From Methanobrevibacter sp. (GTDB lineage Archaea > Methanobacteriota > Methanobacteria > Methanobacteriales > Methanobacteriaceae): DNA of 64,000 nt. The stretch spans positions 1 to 64,000 of the forward strand of contig JAFRFB010000038.1 in assembly GCA_017434555.1 (NCBI GenBank), written 5' to 3'. Position 1 is the first letter of the stretch; each line of letters begins with the position of its first letter. Below are positions 26,195 through 35,350 of the stretch, in pieces. The notes under the pieces are model-generated. The model saw only the letters and a program-made list of their open reading frames with translations, was not told the origin of the DNA and did not search any database. Position numbers and translations under genes: made by a program.

Positions 26195-27763
26195 ATGGGA
26201 ATCTTTTCCGCTTCAAATTTAAAATCTTCTATTAAAAACCGCAAATATTACAGTCAGATTAAAAGTTCAGGTTTGTTTGATTACGAATTTTATGAAAATA
26301 CTTATGATGATTTTGATGGAGATGCATTGACTCATTATTTGACCGAAGGTTTTAAGCAGGGAAAACTTCCCTCTTTAGATTTCGATCCTGATGTTTATTA
26401 TAGATTGTATCCTAATGTTGAAGTAGCCGGAATAAATCCGTTATTGCATTATATTGCTCATGGTAAAGCTGAAGGCAAATACATACAGCAATCCTATTCC
26501 ATTAGAAGAAAAGCGGAAATTTGTGAAACTAATTTGGCATTTTTATCAAATTATGAATTTGATTCAGAACCATTGGTATCCATCATTATTCTAACGAGAG
26601 ATGGTTTAACTCATTTGAAACGTTTATTTAAAGATTTTGACGCTAAAACAAATTATTCCAATTATGAGATTATAGTAGTGGATAATGCATCAAGTGACGC
26701 TTCTGTTGATTATTTAAAAAGTTTGGATTTACCAATAACGATTATTGAAAACTCTGAAAATGTCAGTTTTTCCAAAGGCAATAATGATGCAGCCAAAATT
26801 GCAAAAGGAGAATATCTGCTTTTATTGAATAATGATATCGAGCCGACATACGGATGGTTAAATGAAATGGTCGGTACAATAGTTTATAATGATGATGTAG
26901 CTTCTGTTGGTGCTAAACTTATTTTTCCTTTTTATTTCACTGCTAATAGAGAAATATCTTACAGCATTCAGCATAGTGGTGATATATTTGCTGAAAGAAT
27001 GAATCCTTGCTGTTTATATGCAAAAAACAGATCTGATTCTAGTTTAGATATCTTTGATTCATATTTAACTCAAAATAATCAATGTGTGGCCGTTACAGGT
27101 GCCGTTAATTTAATTGATAAAAAGGTTTATGATGAACTTTCCGGTTTGGATGAGGAATATATTTATGGTCTTGAGGATGTTGATTTCTGTCTGAAATTAC
27201 ATGAAAATGATTATAAAGTTTTATTTGCAGGAAATGCTGTCCTGTTTCATCATGAATCCAGTACTCGTGTTAAAAGTGAAAGCTATTTTGAAAATGACAA
27301 GCATAATTACGATGTTTTCTGGAAAAAATGGGGCCAATATTTATCAAGAAATCTATTTTTGGATAAAATCAATTCAATTAAATTTTTCACAGAAAAAAAC
27401 CTTAAAATCACTATCATTGATGAAAATAACCCTGTAAATAAGAAATTGATATCAGAAATTTCTCAAAAATTCAATGATTTAAACTATTATGTTGAATTAA
27501 TCACTGACATGAAAAATAATTATGTTGGCAATTCCGCAGATATTTTACTTTCATTTACCGATAATTATAATTTGGATAATCTTATTGCACGTGAGGATAT
27601 TGTAAAAGTCATTGTTAACCGGGATAACTTAAACACTGATGGCTATGATATTACTGTCTCATTGGATGATGATAAATCAGGTGATATTAATATAAATGAT
27701 GATTTTGCTTCAGAATTTTTAGAAAAGCTAGAAAATATAATAAAAGATGATTATGAGTTTTAA
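26195..27763 (+). CDS. GT2 glycosyltransferase with N-terminal HYL/G repeat module
   Basis: This is a 522-residue protein. Residues 25-105 hold two repeat units (YYSQIKSSGLFDYEFYEN, HYLTEGFKQGKLP, YRLYPNVEVAGINPLLHYI). A GT2 domain follows from about 125 with IIILTRDGLTHLK, VVDNASSDAS and NNDIEP. It shares long identical peptide blocks with 17643-19178 such as SLDLPITIIENSENVSFSKG, pointing to a recent duplication. The start follows AAAGGTGATTAA. The next gene overlaps its end by 17 bases. Confidence 0.88.
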   Translation: MGIFSASNLKSSIKNRKYYSQIKSSGLFDYEFYENTYDDFDGDALTHYLTEGFKQGKLPSLDFDPDVYYRLYPNVEVAGINPLLHYIAHGKAEGKYIQQSYSIRRKAEICETNLAFLSNYEFDSEPLVSIIILTRDGLTHLKRLFKDFDAKTNYSNYEIIVVDNASSDASVDYLKSLDLPITIIENSENVSFSKGNNDAAKIAKGEYLLLLNNDIEPTYGWLNEMVGTIVYNDDVASVGAKLIFPFYFTANREISYSIQHSGDIFAERMNPCCLYAKNRSDSSLDIFDSYLTQNNQCVAVTGAVNLIDKKVYDELSGLDEEYIYGLEDVDFCLKLHENDYKVLFAGNAVLFHHESSTRVKSESYFENDKHNYDVFWKKWGQYLSRNLFLDKINSIKFFTEKNLKITIIDENNPVNKKLISEISQKFNDLNYYVELITDMKNNYVGNSADILLSFTDNYNLDNLIAREDIVKVIVNRDNLNTDGYDITVSLDDDKSGDININDDFASEFLEKLENIIKDDYEF

Positions 27764-29336
27764 AAATAAACTTTTTGCTAAAATTCCCAGCAAATACATT
27801 TCATACAAAGTTAAAGACAAGGCTAAGGCTTCAGAAATTACTAAAGGTTATAAAGCCATTAGAAAAAATAATCTATTTGATGACGAGTTTTATTTAAAAA
27901 AGTATCCTAAGGTTGCAGCTTCCGGAATGGATCCTCTGCTTCATTATATTTTCTTCGGGTTTGAAGAGGGTAAAAAGCCAAATGATATATTTGACGGCGT
28001 TTTTTATAAAAATCATTATTCTGACGTTGATATTAATCCATTGATTCACTATGCATTATACGGCATGAATGAAAATAGGCTGATTAAAGTTCAAAACATT
28101 GATTTGTCCGAATTCAATATTGAAGATAAGAAGAATATCCTATTTGTTCTTCATGAAAAGGTAGGTACTGTTGGTGGGACCGGTTTTTTAAACATGGATA
28201 TCATTGATAATTTGCCTGATACTTATAATGCTTTTATTTTAACTTCGGATGGTGAAGATATTGAATTATGGAATGTAAATAACAATTTAGAAAAGATTGC
28301 TAATTATAATGTTTCTTTTAATACAAATTTTTCCGTAATTGATAATGAGGGTAATTTTATTTCACAGGACAATTTTGAAATGCTATTTTCCAATGAGAAA
28401 TTGGCTGTCATTTACGATGAAATTCTATCAAAATTAAATATATCTTTAGTTCATATCAATCATTTAATTAATCATACTTTTGATTTAATTGATATTATTA
28501 TAAAAAAATCAATTCCATTTCTCATCAATCTACATGACTTCTATTATTTATGTCCATCTATTCATTTAGTCGATAGGAACTGTCAATATTGCGGTTTCAA
28601 TTGCTCTGATTGTGGGGGAATAGCCCATAATTCGGATATTTCCAACGATATGATACTTGAAAGATGGCATAAGGAATGCTTTAAGCTTTTAAAAAATTCA
28701 CATGTTAATATTGCTCCGACTCAAAGTGTAGTTGATTTTTATAAAAAAATTTATCCGGATTTGGATAATTTTACTGTAATAGAGCATGGTGTGGAAATAA
28801 ACAAATCTTCATACAATGCAAAATTAACATCCGGACCGATAAAAATTCTAGTTCCGGGCCATGTTTCCTCTCATAAAGGTTCTTTGGTGATTAAACAATT
28901 AAAAGAATTGGATAAAAACAATAACCTTGAATTGCATTTAATGGGAACCACAATCCCTAATTTAAATAAATATGGAATTAACCATGGTAAATATAAACGA
29001 AGTGATTTTAATAAATTGGTGTGTGAAATTGAACCTTCATTTTCTTTAATTTTATCTACTTGTCCTGAAACATATTCATACACTTTAACTGAATCATGGA
29101 TGGCGGGACTACCGGTTATAGCCAGTAATTTGGGAGCTTTAAAGCAAAGAATTGATTCAACTGGTGGAGGATGGCTGGTTGATTATAAAAATGTAAATGA
29201 TATATATAACTTAATTATTAATATAAATCAAACTGAATATGAAAATAAACTTTCAAATATTTCAAAAATAACATTTAAAGATTTAAATGATGCATGCATT
29301 GAATATATTGCGTTATATGATAAATTAACTGATTAA
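27747..29336 (+). CDS. GT4 glycosyltransferase with N-terminal HYL/G repeat module
   Basis: This is a 529-residue protein. Repeat units fill residues 30-115 (DDEFYLKKYPKVAASGMDP, HYIFFGFEEGKKP). A GT4 domain covers about 125-525: a cysteine cluster CQYCGFNCSDC near 275, LVPGHVSSHKGS near 370 and the donor segment SLILSTCPETYSYTLTESW. The start is ATG 27747 or 27753, both inside the preceding gene's end. The cysteine cluster may bind a metal. Only one base separates the stop from the next ATG. Confidence 0.86.
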   Translation: MIMSFKNKLFAKIPSKYISYKVKDKAKASEITKGYKAIRKNNLFDDEFYLKKYPKVAASGMDPLLHYIFFGFEEGKKPNDIFDGVFYKNHYSDVDINPLIHYALYGMNENRLIKVQNIDLSEFNIEDKKNILFVLHEKVGTVGGTGFLNMDIIDNLPDTYNAFILTSDGEDIELWNVNNNLEKIANYNVSFNTNFSVIDNEGNFISQDNFEMLFSNEKLAVIYDEILSKLNISLVHINHLINHTFDLIDIIIKKSIPFLINLHDFYYLCPSIHLVDRNCQYCGFNCSDCGGIAHNSDISNDMILERWHKECFKLLKNSHVNIAPTQSVVDFYKKIYPDLDNFTVIEHGVEINKSSYNAKLTSGPIKILVPGHVSSHKGSLVIKQLKELDKNNNLELHLMGTTIPNLNKYGINHGKYKRSDFNKLVCEIEPSFSLILSTCPETYSYTLTESWMAGLPVIASNLGALKQRIDSTGGGWLVDYKNVNDIYNLIININQTEYENKLSNISKITFKDLNDACIEYIALYDKLTD

Positions 29337-29337
29337 T

Positions 29338-30387
29338 ATGTCTGATTATAAACTTTCTGTCATTGTTTCCACTTACAATACTGGTGATTATTTAAATGAG
29401 TTTTTAGACTCCATGAAATCACAGAGTATCGGATTTGAAAATATTGAGGTTATCTTTGTTGATGACAATTCAAATGATGAGTATACATTGGAGTTATTAA
29501 GAAAATTTAAAAAGGATTATGAAAATGTTAATGTTGAATTTTTGGATGTCAACTCCGGATTTCCGGGAACGGGCAGAAATACCGGTTTAAAATTATCCAC
29601 TTCCGATTATGTTATTTTTGCAGACCATGATGACACATATACAGAAAATGCCTTTGAAGTGATGTGTGATAAAATCGCAGATAATGACATGCTCATTTCC
29701 AATTTTAATCAGGTGTTTACAGATAAAACTATTCCATTCAAGTCAATTTTTAAGGATTCTGGTGAGATTAAAGTTTCAGATATAGATGAGGATAAAATGC
29801 TTTTAAGAGTTCCTGCAGCTATTTGGACAAGGTTATTTAGAAAATCCTTCTTAATTGAAAACGATATTAACTTTTTGGAGGGAATGCTTGCTGAAGATGT
29901 TTATGTTGCTACTTATTCCTGTTTAAAAGCAAAAGGAATTATTTACCTTAATGATTTTTATTCTTATAATTACAAAATAAGAGATAGCAAAGATGACAAA
30001 TCAACAATTCATGTAAGGAATAGAAAATATATTGAAGCTATTTTAAATGGCTATTATAAAATCGATGAGATGTTAATTAATTTAAATAAAACTTCATATG
30101 GTGAAACAATATTTAAAAGTCACCTTACTTCATGGTTATACACGATTGTTTTATCAAAAATCAGTGATGGCGATAAAAAAGAGTTGTTTATAAAGTCTCA
30201 TGAAATATTCAATAAATATTACAGCGAAGATCCTTACTTTAAAAAAAGATATGATAAATTGGTTGATTTAATATTAAACCAGAAATTTGATGATGCAGTG
30301 ATTGAATCTAATAGGCTGGAGAAAAAACAAGAAAATATGAATGATAGAAGTTTGTTTTCAAGAATTAAAAATAAATTGGTAAGATAA
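29338..30387 (+). CDS. GT2 glycosyltransferase, tandem copy 1
   Basis: This 349-residue GT2 enzyme has LSVIVSTYNTGDYLNEFL, QSIGFENIEVIFVDDNS and FADHDDTY as the DXD motif, with GFPGTGRNTG as nucleotide-site loop. It is followed one base after its stop by a close paralogue with the same motifs. The C-terminal 40 residues are basic and may touch the membrane. The acceptor is unknown. Confidence 0.87.
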   Translation: MSDYKLSVIVSTYNTGDYLNEFLDSMKSQSIGFENIEVIFVDDNSNDEYTLELLRKFKKDYENVNVEFLDVNSGFPGTGRNTGLKLSTSDYVIFADHDDTYTENAFEVMCDKIADNDMLISNFNQVFTDKTIPFKSIFKDSGEIKVSDIDEDKMLLRVPAAIWTRLFRKSFLIENDINFLEGMLAEDVYVATYSCLKAKGIIYLNDFYSYNYKIRDSKDDKSTIHVRNRKYIEAILNGYYKIDEMLINLNKTSYGETIFKSHLTSWLYTIVLSKISDGDKKELFIKSHEIFNKYYSEDPYFKKRYDKLVDLILNQKFDDAVIESNRLEKKQENMNDRSLFSRIKNKLVR

Positions 30388-30388
30388 T

Positions 30389-31435
30389 ATGGAAAGATAT
30401 AAAGTTAGTGTAATTGTTCCAACATATAATTCAGGTTTATTTCTCAATGCATTTTTTGATTCAATGATGTATCAAAGTATCGGATTTGAAAATATTCAGG
30501 TAATATTCGTGGATGACTGTTCCGATGATGAATATACTTTATATTTACTTGATTTATTTGATGAAAACTTTCCTAATGTCAAATCAATATTTTTAGATGA
30601 AAATAATGGTTTTCCAGGTAAAGGACGTAATGTTGGTATAGATTTATCAGATGCTCAATATGTAATTTTTTCAGACCATGACGATACATATGCTCCCGAT
30701 GCTTTTGAAGTGATGTATAACAGTGCAGTAGAAAATAATGCAGATATGACAATTACAAATTATTATAGGGTATTTCCGCATGAAAAGAAAAAAGTCAAAA
30801 CCGTTTTCAATGGGGAAAACATTGTCGTTGATAGTGTATTGGATGATAAACGTTTATTTAGCATTGACCCTGCAATCTGGTGTAAATTATTTAAAAAAGA
30901 ATTTTTAATAGACAATAATATCCGCTTTTTGGAAGGAATGTTGGCTGAAGATTTTTATTTCTTTATCGTATCATTGTTTAAGTCATCATGTACTGTTTAT
31001 TTGGATGATTTCTTCAGTTATAACTATTTTATCCGTAATGTTGAAGGGGATAAATCCACAATCCATATTAGAAATAAAAAATACTTGGGTAAAATGATTG
31101 AAGGATACTGGAAAGTTAATGAATTCTTGATTGAATCCAATTATGATGAATTTTATCCTGAAATTTTTAATATGCACCTGGTATATTGGATTACCAGTTT
31201 AATTATCAGTGATATTTCGGATGATGAAAAACGTCAGCTGATTATTTATGTTAATGAACTTCTAAAAAAAGATGTAAAGGTGAATCCGGGCTTTAATGAA
31301 AAAATTTATTCAAGTTTAACTAAACCGATACTGGAAAATGATTATACTAAAACTGTAAAAACTCTTAATTCAATCAAAAGATATCGGGGTATCTTATCGA
31401 TACTGAGCGATACTTTTTCAAGGTCCGGGAGGTAG
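30389..31435 (+). CDS. GT2 glycosyltransferase, tandem copy 2
   Basis: This 348-residue paralogue of the preceding gene shows YKVSVIVPTYNSGLFLN, QSIGFENIQVIFVDDCS, GFPGKGRNVG and FSDHDDTY. Conserved positions extend through FLEGMLAED and GDKSTIH.RN.KY in the C-terminal part. Tandem duplication followed by divergence suggests two successive, similar sugar additions. Glycerophosphotransferase-like 31439-32524 follows after three bases. Confidence 0.87.
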   Translation: MERYKVSVIVPTYNSGLFLNAFFDSMMYQSIGFENIQVIFVDDCSDDEYTLYLLDLFDENFPNVKSIFLDENNGFPGKGRNVGIDLSDAQYVIFSDHDDTYAPDAFEVMYNSAVENNADMTITNYYRVFPHEKKKVKTVFNGENIVVDSVLDDKRLFSIDPAIWCKLFKKEFLIDNNIRFLEGMLAEDFYFFIVSLFKSSCTVYLDDFFSYNYFIRNVEGDKSTIHIRNKKYLGKMIEGYWKVNEFLIESNYDEFYPEIFNMHLVYWITSLIISDISDDEKRQLIIYVNELLKKDVKVNPGFNEKIYSSLTKPILENDYTKTVKTLNSIKRYRGILSILSDTFSRSGR

Positions 31436-31438
31436 TAA

Positions 31439-32524
31439 ATGTATTTAAAACATAAAATATTTGGAAAATTATTTAATTTTTTCACTAAACTTCCTATAGA
31501 CAATAATTTAATTTCTTTTATTGTGGATTCCAATGAATCATTCAGCGGAAATCTGGAATATATTAAAGATGAATTCGAAAAAAGAGGAAATTTTAACTTT
31601 AATTTTTATTATAAGGATAAATTATCATTAGACTCTTTGAAAAAATTAGCTACTTCAAAATATATCTTTTTAAACGATAATTTCTTCCCCTTTGCTTTCA
31701 TGAAATGCAATAATCAGACAACTGTAATTCAGCTATGGCATGCGCCGGGAGCTTTTAAAAAGTTTGGTGGAAGTGTAGAAAATGCTTCAATGCTTAAAAT
31801 GATATCCAATAACACTGATTATTTAATAACTTCTTCAAAACATATTGAAAATTATTATTCAGAAGCATTTCAAATTGATAAATCTAAAATCAAGCCGCTG
31901 GGCCTTCCCAGAGCGGATTATTATTTCAAAAATCATGACGTTGATAAATTGAGGGATAATTTTAATAAGGAATATGGTGTGGATTCCAGTAAAAAAATCA
32001 TTTTATACGCTCCAACTTTTAGGGAAAATGAGGAATTCAACAACGTTTTCAATTATCTGGACTTGGAAAAATTCAATAAAAGACTTTCCGACGAATATGT
32101 TTTGGTGTTGAGACTCCATCCTAAAATAAAGAAATTCTACTCTTCAGAAATTTCAGTTAACGGTGACTATGTTGATTGCAGTGATTATAAAAACGAACAG
32201 GAACTCTTATTGTTGTCTGATATATTAATAACGGATTATTCTTCCATAATGATTGAATTTGGTCTTTTAAATAAACCTATAATATTTTTTGCTTATGATT
32301 TGGAAAATTATCTGTCCAATGAACGTGGATTTTACCTGGATTATAAAAAAGATCTTCCAGGACCAATTGTTTATACAAGCGATGAATTAATAGAATGCAT
32401 TGATGAAGGCATTGACTCTTCCAATTTGGATTCATTTGTAAAAACTCAATTTGATGAAATAAATGGCAATGCATCAAAAAGAATAGTTGATTTTGTTTTG
32501 AATGAGGGTGAAAAAAATGGATAA
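31439..32524 (+). CDS. CDP-glycerol glycerophosphotransferase family protein (TagB/TagF-like)
   Basis: This 361-residue protein matches the teichoic-acid type transferases, which move glycerol-phosphate or ribitol-phosphate from a CDP donor to a lipid-linked glycan. Diagnostic segments are VIQLWHAPGAFKKFG, ILYAPTFRENE, LRLHPK and ILITDYSSIMIEFG. The N-terminal ~60 residues are a short extension. GGGAGGT precedes ATG 31439. The locus lacks a visible CDP-glycerol synthase (tagD), so the donor is uncertain. It suggests a phosphodiester-linked or glycerol-phosphate-decorated polymer. Confidence 0.88.
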   Translation: MYLKHKIFGKLFNFFTKLPIDNNLISFIVDSNESFSGNLEYIKDEFEKRGNFNFNFYYKDKLSLDSLKKLATSKYIFLNDNFFPFAFMKCNNQTTVIQLWHAPGAFKKFGGSVENASMLKMISNNTDYLITSSKHIENYYSEAFQIDKSKIKPLGLPRADYYFKNHDVDKLRDNFNKEYGVDSSKKIILYAPTFRENEEFNNVFNYLDLEKFNKRLSDEYVLVLRLHPKIKKFYSSEISVNGDYVDCSDYKNEQELLLLSDILITDYSSIMIEFGLLNKPIIFFAYDLENYLSNERGFYLDYKKDLPGPIVYTSDELIECIDEGIDSSNLDSFVKTQFDEINGNASKRIVDFVLNEGEKNG

Positions 32525-33473
32525 TATCAAGATAAGCATAATATTGCCAGTTTTTAATGAGGAAGAGTATATTAAAGCGACTTTGGATTCAATTTTTAAT
32601 CAGGACTTTGATGATTTTGAAGTAATTGTGGTTGATGATGGATCTAGCGATAAAACTTTTGATATTGTTAAAGAAACTTTTGAAAATTCAGACATTAATA
32701 ATCAGATTATTCGCCAGGAAAATAGGGGAGCCGGTGCTGCAAGAAACAAAGGAATTTCTTTGGCTCGAGGTGAATATATAGTATTTGTCGATGGTGACGA
32801 TTATATTTTAACAAATCATTTAAAGGAACTCTATAATCCTCAATACGATTTTTCATTATCTCAGATGGTTAAAAAAGAAAATAACTATATTACGAATCCT
32901 CATATTTATGACGTTGATGAAATTACAACTAAAGAATTCATTAAACAGGAATTGGAGATGAAAATCCCTTTTAATTTTGTCCAATTATCTTATAAACTGG
33001 ATATCATTAAAAAACATAATCTTAAATTCCGTGAAGATGTAAGTTATGGTGAAGACACTGATTTTGCTTTAAGGGCATTGAGTTACGGCGATTCAATTAA
33101 AATTAGTAATGAAATTACCTATTATTATTTGCAGCATCAGGAGTCATTAATCAATACTTCCAAACTTAAACGTTTTGATTACATTCCTGTTTTAGAGGAT
33201 TTGGCTGATTTTTTCAAAAAGCAAAATCAAGATGATTTGGCCGAATTAATTCATACTTCCAGAATTCCAAGAGCTATTTTTGGTAATATGAACTTCTTTT
33301 TTTATCATAATTATGATTTTGATGATGTTATTCAAAGAATGAAAGAGTTAAATCTGTTTGATAAATTGTCTAAATTTGAAGGAGATGGGAAATTCGCTCT
33401 TAAAATTAGGTTATTTTTATTAAACCCTAAGTTATATTATATAATGTGGAAAAAATTTAAAAATTCTATTTAG
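32517..33473 (+). CDS. GT2 glycosyltransferase
   Basis: This 318-residue GT2 enzyme has IKISIILPVFNEEEYIKATL, VVDDGSSDKT, RGAGAARNKGI and FVDGDDYI as DXD motif, plus SYGEDTDFALRAL. ATG 32517 is chosen because GAGGGTG lies immediately upstream and the resulting start is typical. It overlaps the end of the previous gene by eight bases. The last 30 residues are basic and amphipathic, suggesting membrane contact. Confidence 0.87.
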   Translation: MDNIKISIILPVFNEEEYIKATLDSIFNQDFDDFEVIVVDDGSSDKTFDIVKETFENSDINNQIIRQENRGAGAARNKGISLARGEYIVFVDGDDYILTNHLKELYNPQYDFSLSQMVKKENNYITNPHIYDVDEITTKEFIKQELEMKIPFNFVQLSYKLDIIKKHNLKFREDVSYGEDTDFALRALSYGDSIKISNEITYYYLQHQESLINTSKLKRFDYIPVLEDLADFFKKQNQDDLAELIHTSRIPRAIFGNMNFFFYHNYDFDDVIQRMKELNLFDKLSKFEGDGKFALKIRLFLLNPKLYYIMWKKFKNSI

Positions 33474-33479
33474 ATTAAT

Positions 33480-34436
33480 ATGAAAGTTTCAGTGGTCACT
33501 CCTAATTATAATGGAGTTAAATTTTTAAAAAATTACTTTAATTCGCTTAATCAGGACAGTGAATTCATTGGTGAAGTTATAATTATCGATAACGGATCTG
33601 ATGATTCTAGTCTAGATTATATTCAGGAAAATAATTTTAATTTCCCTGTTGTTGTAATAAAAAATGATGAAAATCTTGGTTTTGCACCTGCTGTAAATCA
33701 GGGAATATTAAAATCAAAATACGATTATATATTTTCTCTGAATAATGACACTGAAATTGAAAAGGGCTCTATTAAGGCAATGCTTGATTTGATTCAGGAA
33801 GACGGTGTGTTTTCCGTTCAGGCAAAAATGCTTCAATCAGCTAATAAACAGTTGATTGATGATGCAGGAGATGAGTATAATTTACTTGCATGGACTAAAA
33901 AGATAGGTGAAAATCAGAATTCAGATAACTACTTAGAAGTTTTTGAAATCTTTTCAAGCTGTGCAGGGGCAGCATTATATAAAAAATCAGTATTGGAAGA
34001 AATCGGAAGTTTTGATGATAACTTCTTTGCATATATGGAAGACGTTGATTTGGCAATCAGGTCACAAATCTACGGATATAGGAACTTGCTTTGTCCCGAT
34101 GCGATTGTATATCATATTGGAAGTGCTACAAGCGGCAGCAGATATAATGAGTTTAAAGTAAAAATCGCCGCTAGAAACAATGTCTGGACGGTTTATAAGA
34201 ATCTTCCAATCCCGTTAAAGATAATCAATTTCATATTTTTATTTTTCGGTTTTCTGATAAAATACATATTCTTTTTGAAAAAGGGATTTGGTTCAATTTA
34301 TCTAAGTGGACTAAAAGATGGCCTAAATACGAAAAATAAACTTAATAAGGTATCTTTTAAAAAATCTAATTTAAAAAATTATTTCAGACTTGAATACAAA
34401 TTAATTATAAATACATTAAAATTTCTAAAAAAGTGA
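33480..34436 (+). CDS. GT2 glycosyltransferase, rhamnosyltransferase-like
   Basis: This 318-residue protein has an N-terminal GT2 domain of the WcaA/rhamnosyltransferase type: VSVVTPNYNGVKFLKNY, IIDNGSDDSS, SLNNDTEIE as the DXD segment and FFAYMEDVDLAIR near 180. A hydrophobic segment (IINFIFLFFGFLIKYIFF) near residue 250 should anchor it to the membrane. Since dTDP-rhamnose is made in this locus, rhamnose is a plausible donor. It lies six bases after the previous stop. Confidence 0.87.
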   Translation: MKVSVVTPNYNGVKFLKNYFNSLNQDSEFIGEVIIIDNGSDDSSLDYIQENNFNFPVVVIKNDENLGFAPAVNQGILKSKYDYIFSLNNDTEIEKGSIKAMLDLIQEDGVFSVQAKMLQSANKQLIDDAGDEYNLLAWTKKIGENQNSDNYLEVFEIFSSCAGAALYKKSVLEEIGSFDDNFFAYMEDVDLAIRSQIYGYRNLLCPDAIVYHIGSATSGSRYNEFKVKIAARNNVWTVYKNLPIPLKIINFIFLFFGFLIKYIFFLKKGFGSIYLSGLKDGLNTKNKLNKVSFKKSNLKNYFRLEYKLIINTLKFLKK

Positions 34437-34442
34437 ATTATC

Positions 34443-35300
34443 ATGGATTTATCGGTTGTAATAGTAAATTACGGAACGTTTGAATTAACTAAAAACACTA
34501 TTAATTCTATATTGGAATACTCTTATCCCTTTAGTGTAGAAATCATTGTCGTTGATAATGCATCTCCGGATGATAGTTTATCAAAACTAAGGCAATATTT
34601 CAATGACAAAGTTAAATTCATCGCATCAAAAACAAACAGAGGTTTTGCTGCAGGTAATAACCAGGCTTTAAAAATAGTTGATTCTAAATATATCCTGCTT
34701 TTAAACTCCGATACGATAGTCTGGGAAAATACGTTAGCAGACATTTACAATTACATGGAAAATAATCCTGATGTCGGAGCCTGTGGCTGTCAGGTACTTT
34801 TGGAAGACAATTCTCTCGATAAAGCATGCAAAAGAAGCTTTCCCAATGTAAAAAACTCATTTTTCAGATTATTCCACATTCCAACAAAGAGTAAAGATGA
34901 TAATTATAATTTAAATGACTTGGACGATGATGGCATTTATGAAATCGATTGTTTGACTGGTGCTTTTATTTTCACCCGAAAAAAGGTCTTGGATGATATC
35001 GGTTTGTTGGATGAGACATTTTTCATGTATGGTGAAGACATTGATTTGTGTTATAGGATTAAGGATGCAAATTGGAAAATAATTTACTATGGAAAGGATA
35101 AAATTACTCATTTTAAAGGCGCCAGCAGTACAAAACAAAAGCCGAAGCTTATTTATGAGTTTTACAGAGCAATGTATATTTATTATAAAAAACATCATGC
35201 TCATGAATCTAATTTTTTAACCAATCTGGTTGTTTATTTGGGAATCGTCGTATTGTGTGTTCTTAAGCTATTTTTGAATATTTTTAAAAAGAAAAATTAA
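34443..35300 (+). CDS. GT2 glycosyltransferase, rhamnosyltransferase-like
   Basis: This 285-residue GT2 protein is related to the preceding gene: LSVVIVNYGTFELTKNTI, VVDNASPDDS, LLNSDTIV as DXD, and FFMYGEDIDLCYRI. Its C-terminal hydrophobic helix (LVVYLGIVVLCVLKLFL) is probably a membrane anchor. Such enzymes often add rhamnose during O-antigen-like chain synthesis; the donor here is inference. It is the last gene of the long glycosyltransferase run before the initiating transferase, which has its own TATA-like element. Confidence 0.87.
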   Translation: MDLSVVIVNYGTFELTKNTINSILEYSYPFSVEIIVVDNASPDDSLSKLRQYFNDKVKFIASKTNRGFAAGNNQALKIVDSKYILLLNSDTIVWENTLADIYNYMENNPDVGACGCQVLLEDNSLDKACKRSFPNVKNSFFRLFHIPTKSKDDNYNLNDLDDDGIYEIDCLTGAFIFTRKKVLDDIGLLDETFFMYGEDIDLCYRIKDANWKIIYYGKDKITHFKGASSTKQKPKLIYEFYRAMYIYYKKHHAHESNFLTNLVVYLGIVVLCVLKLFLNIFKKKN

Positions 35301-35350
35301 ATATTAATGAAGTTTATATTATAATATTAACTAATTTTCGTGGTTAATAT

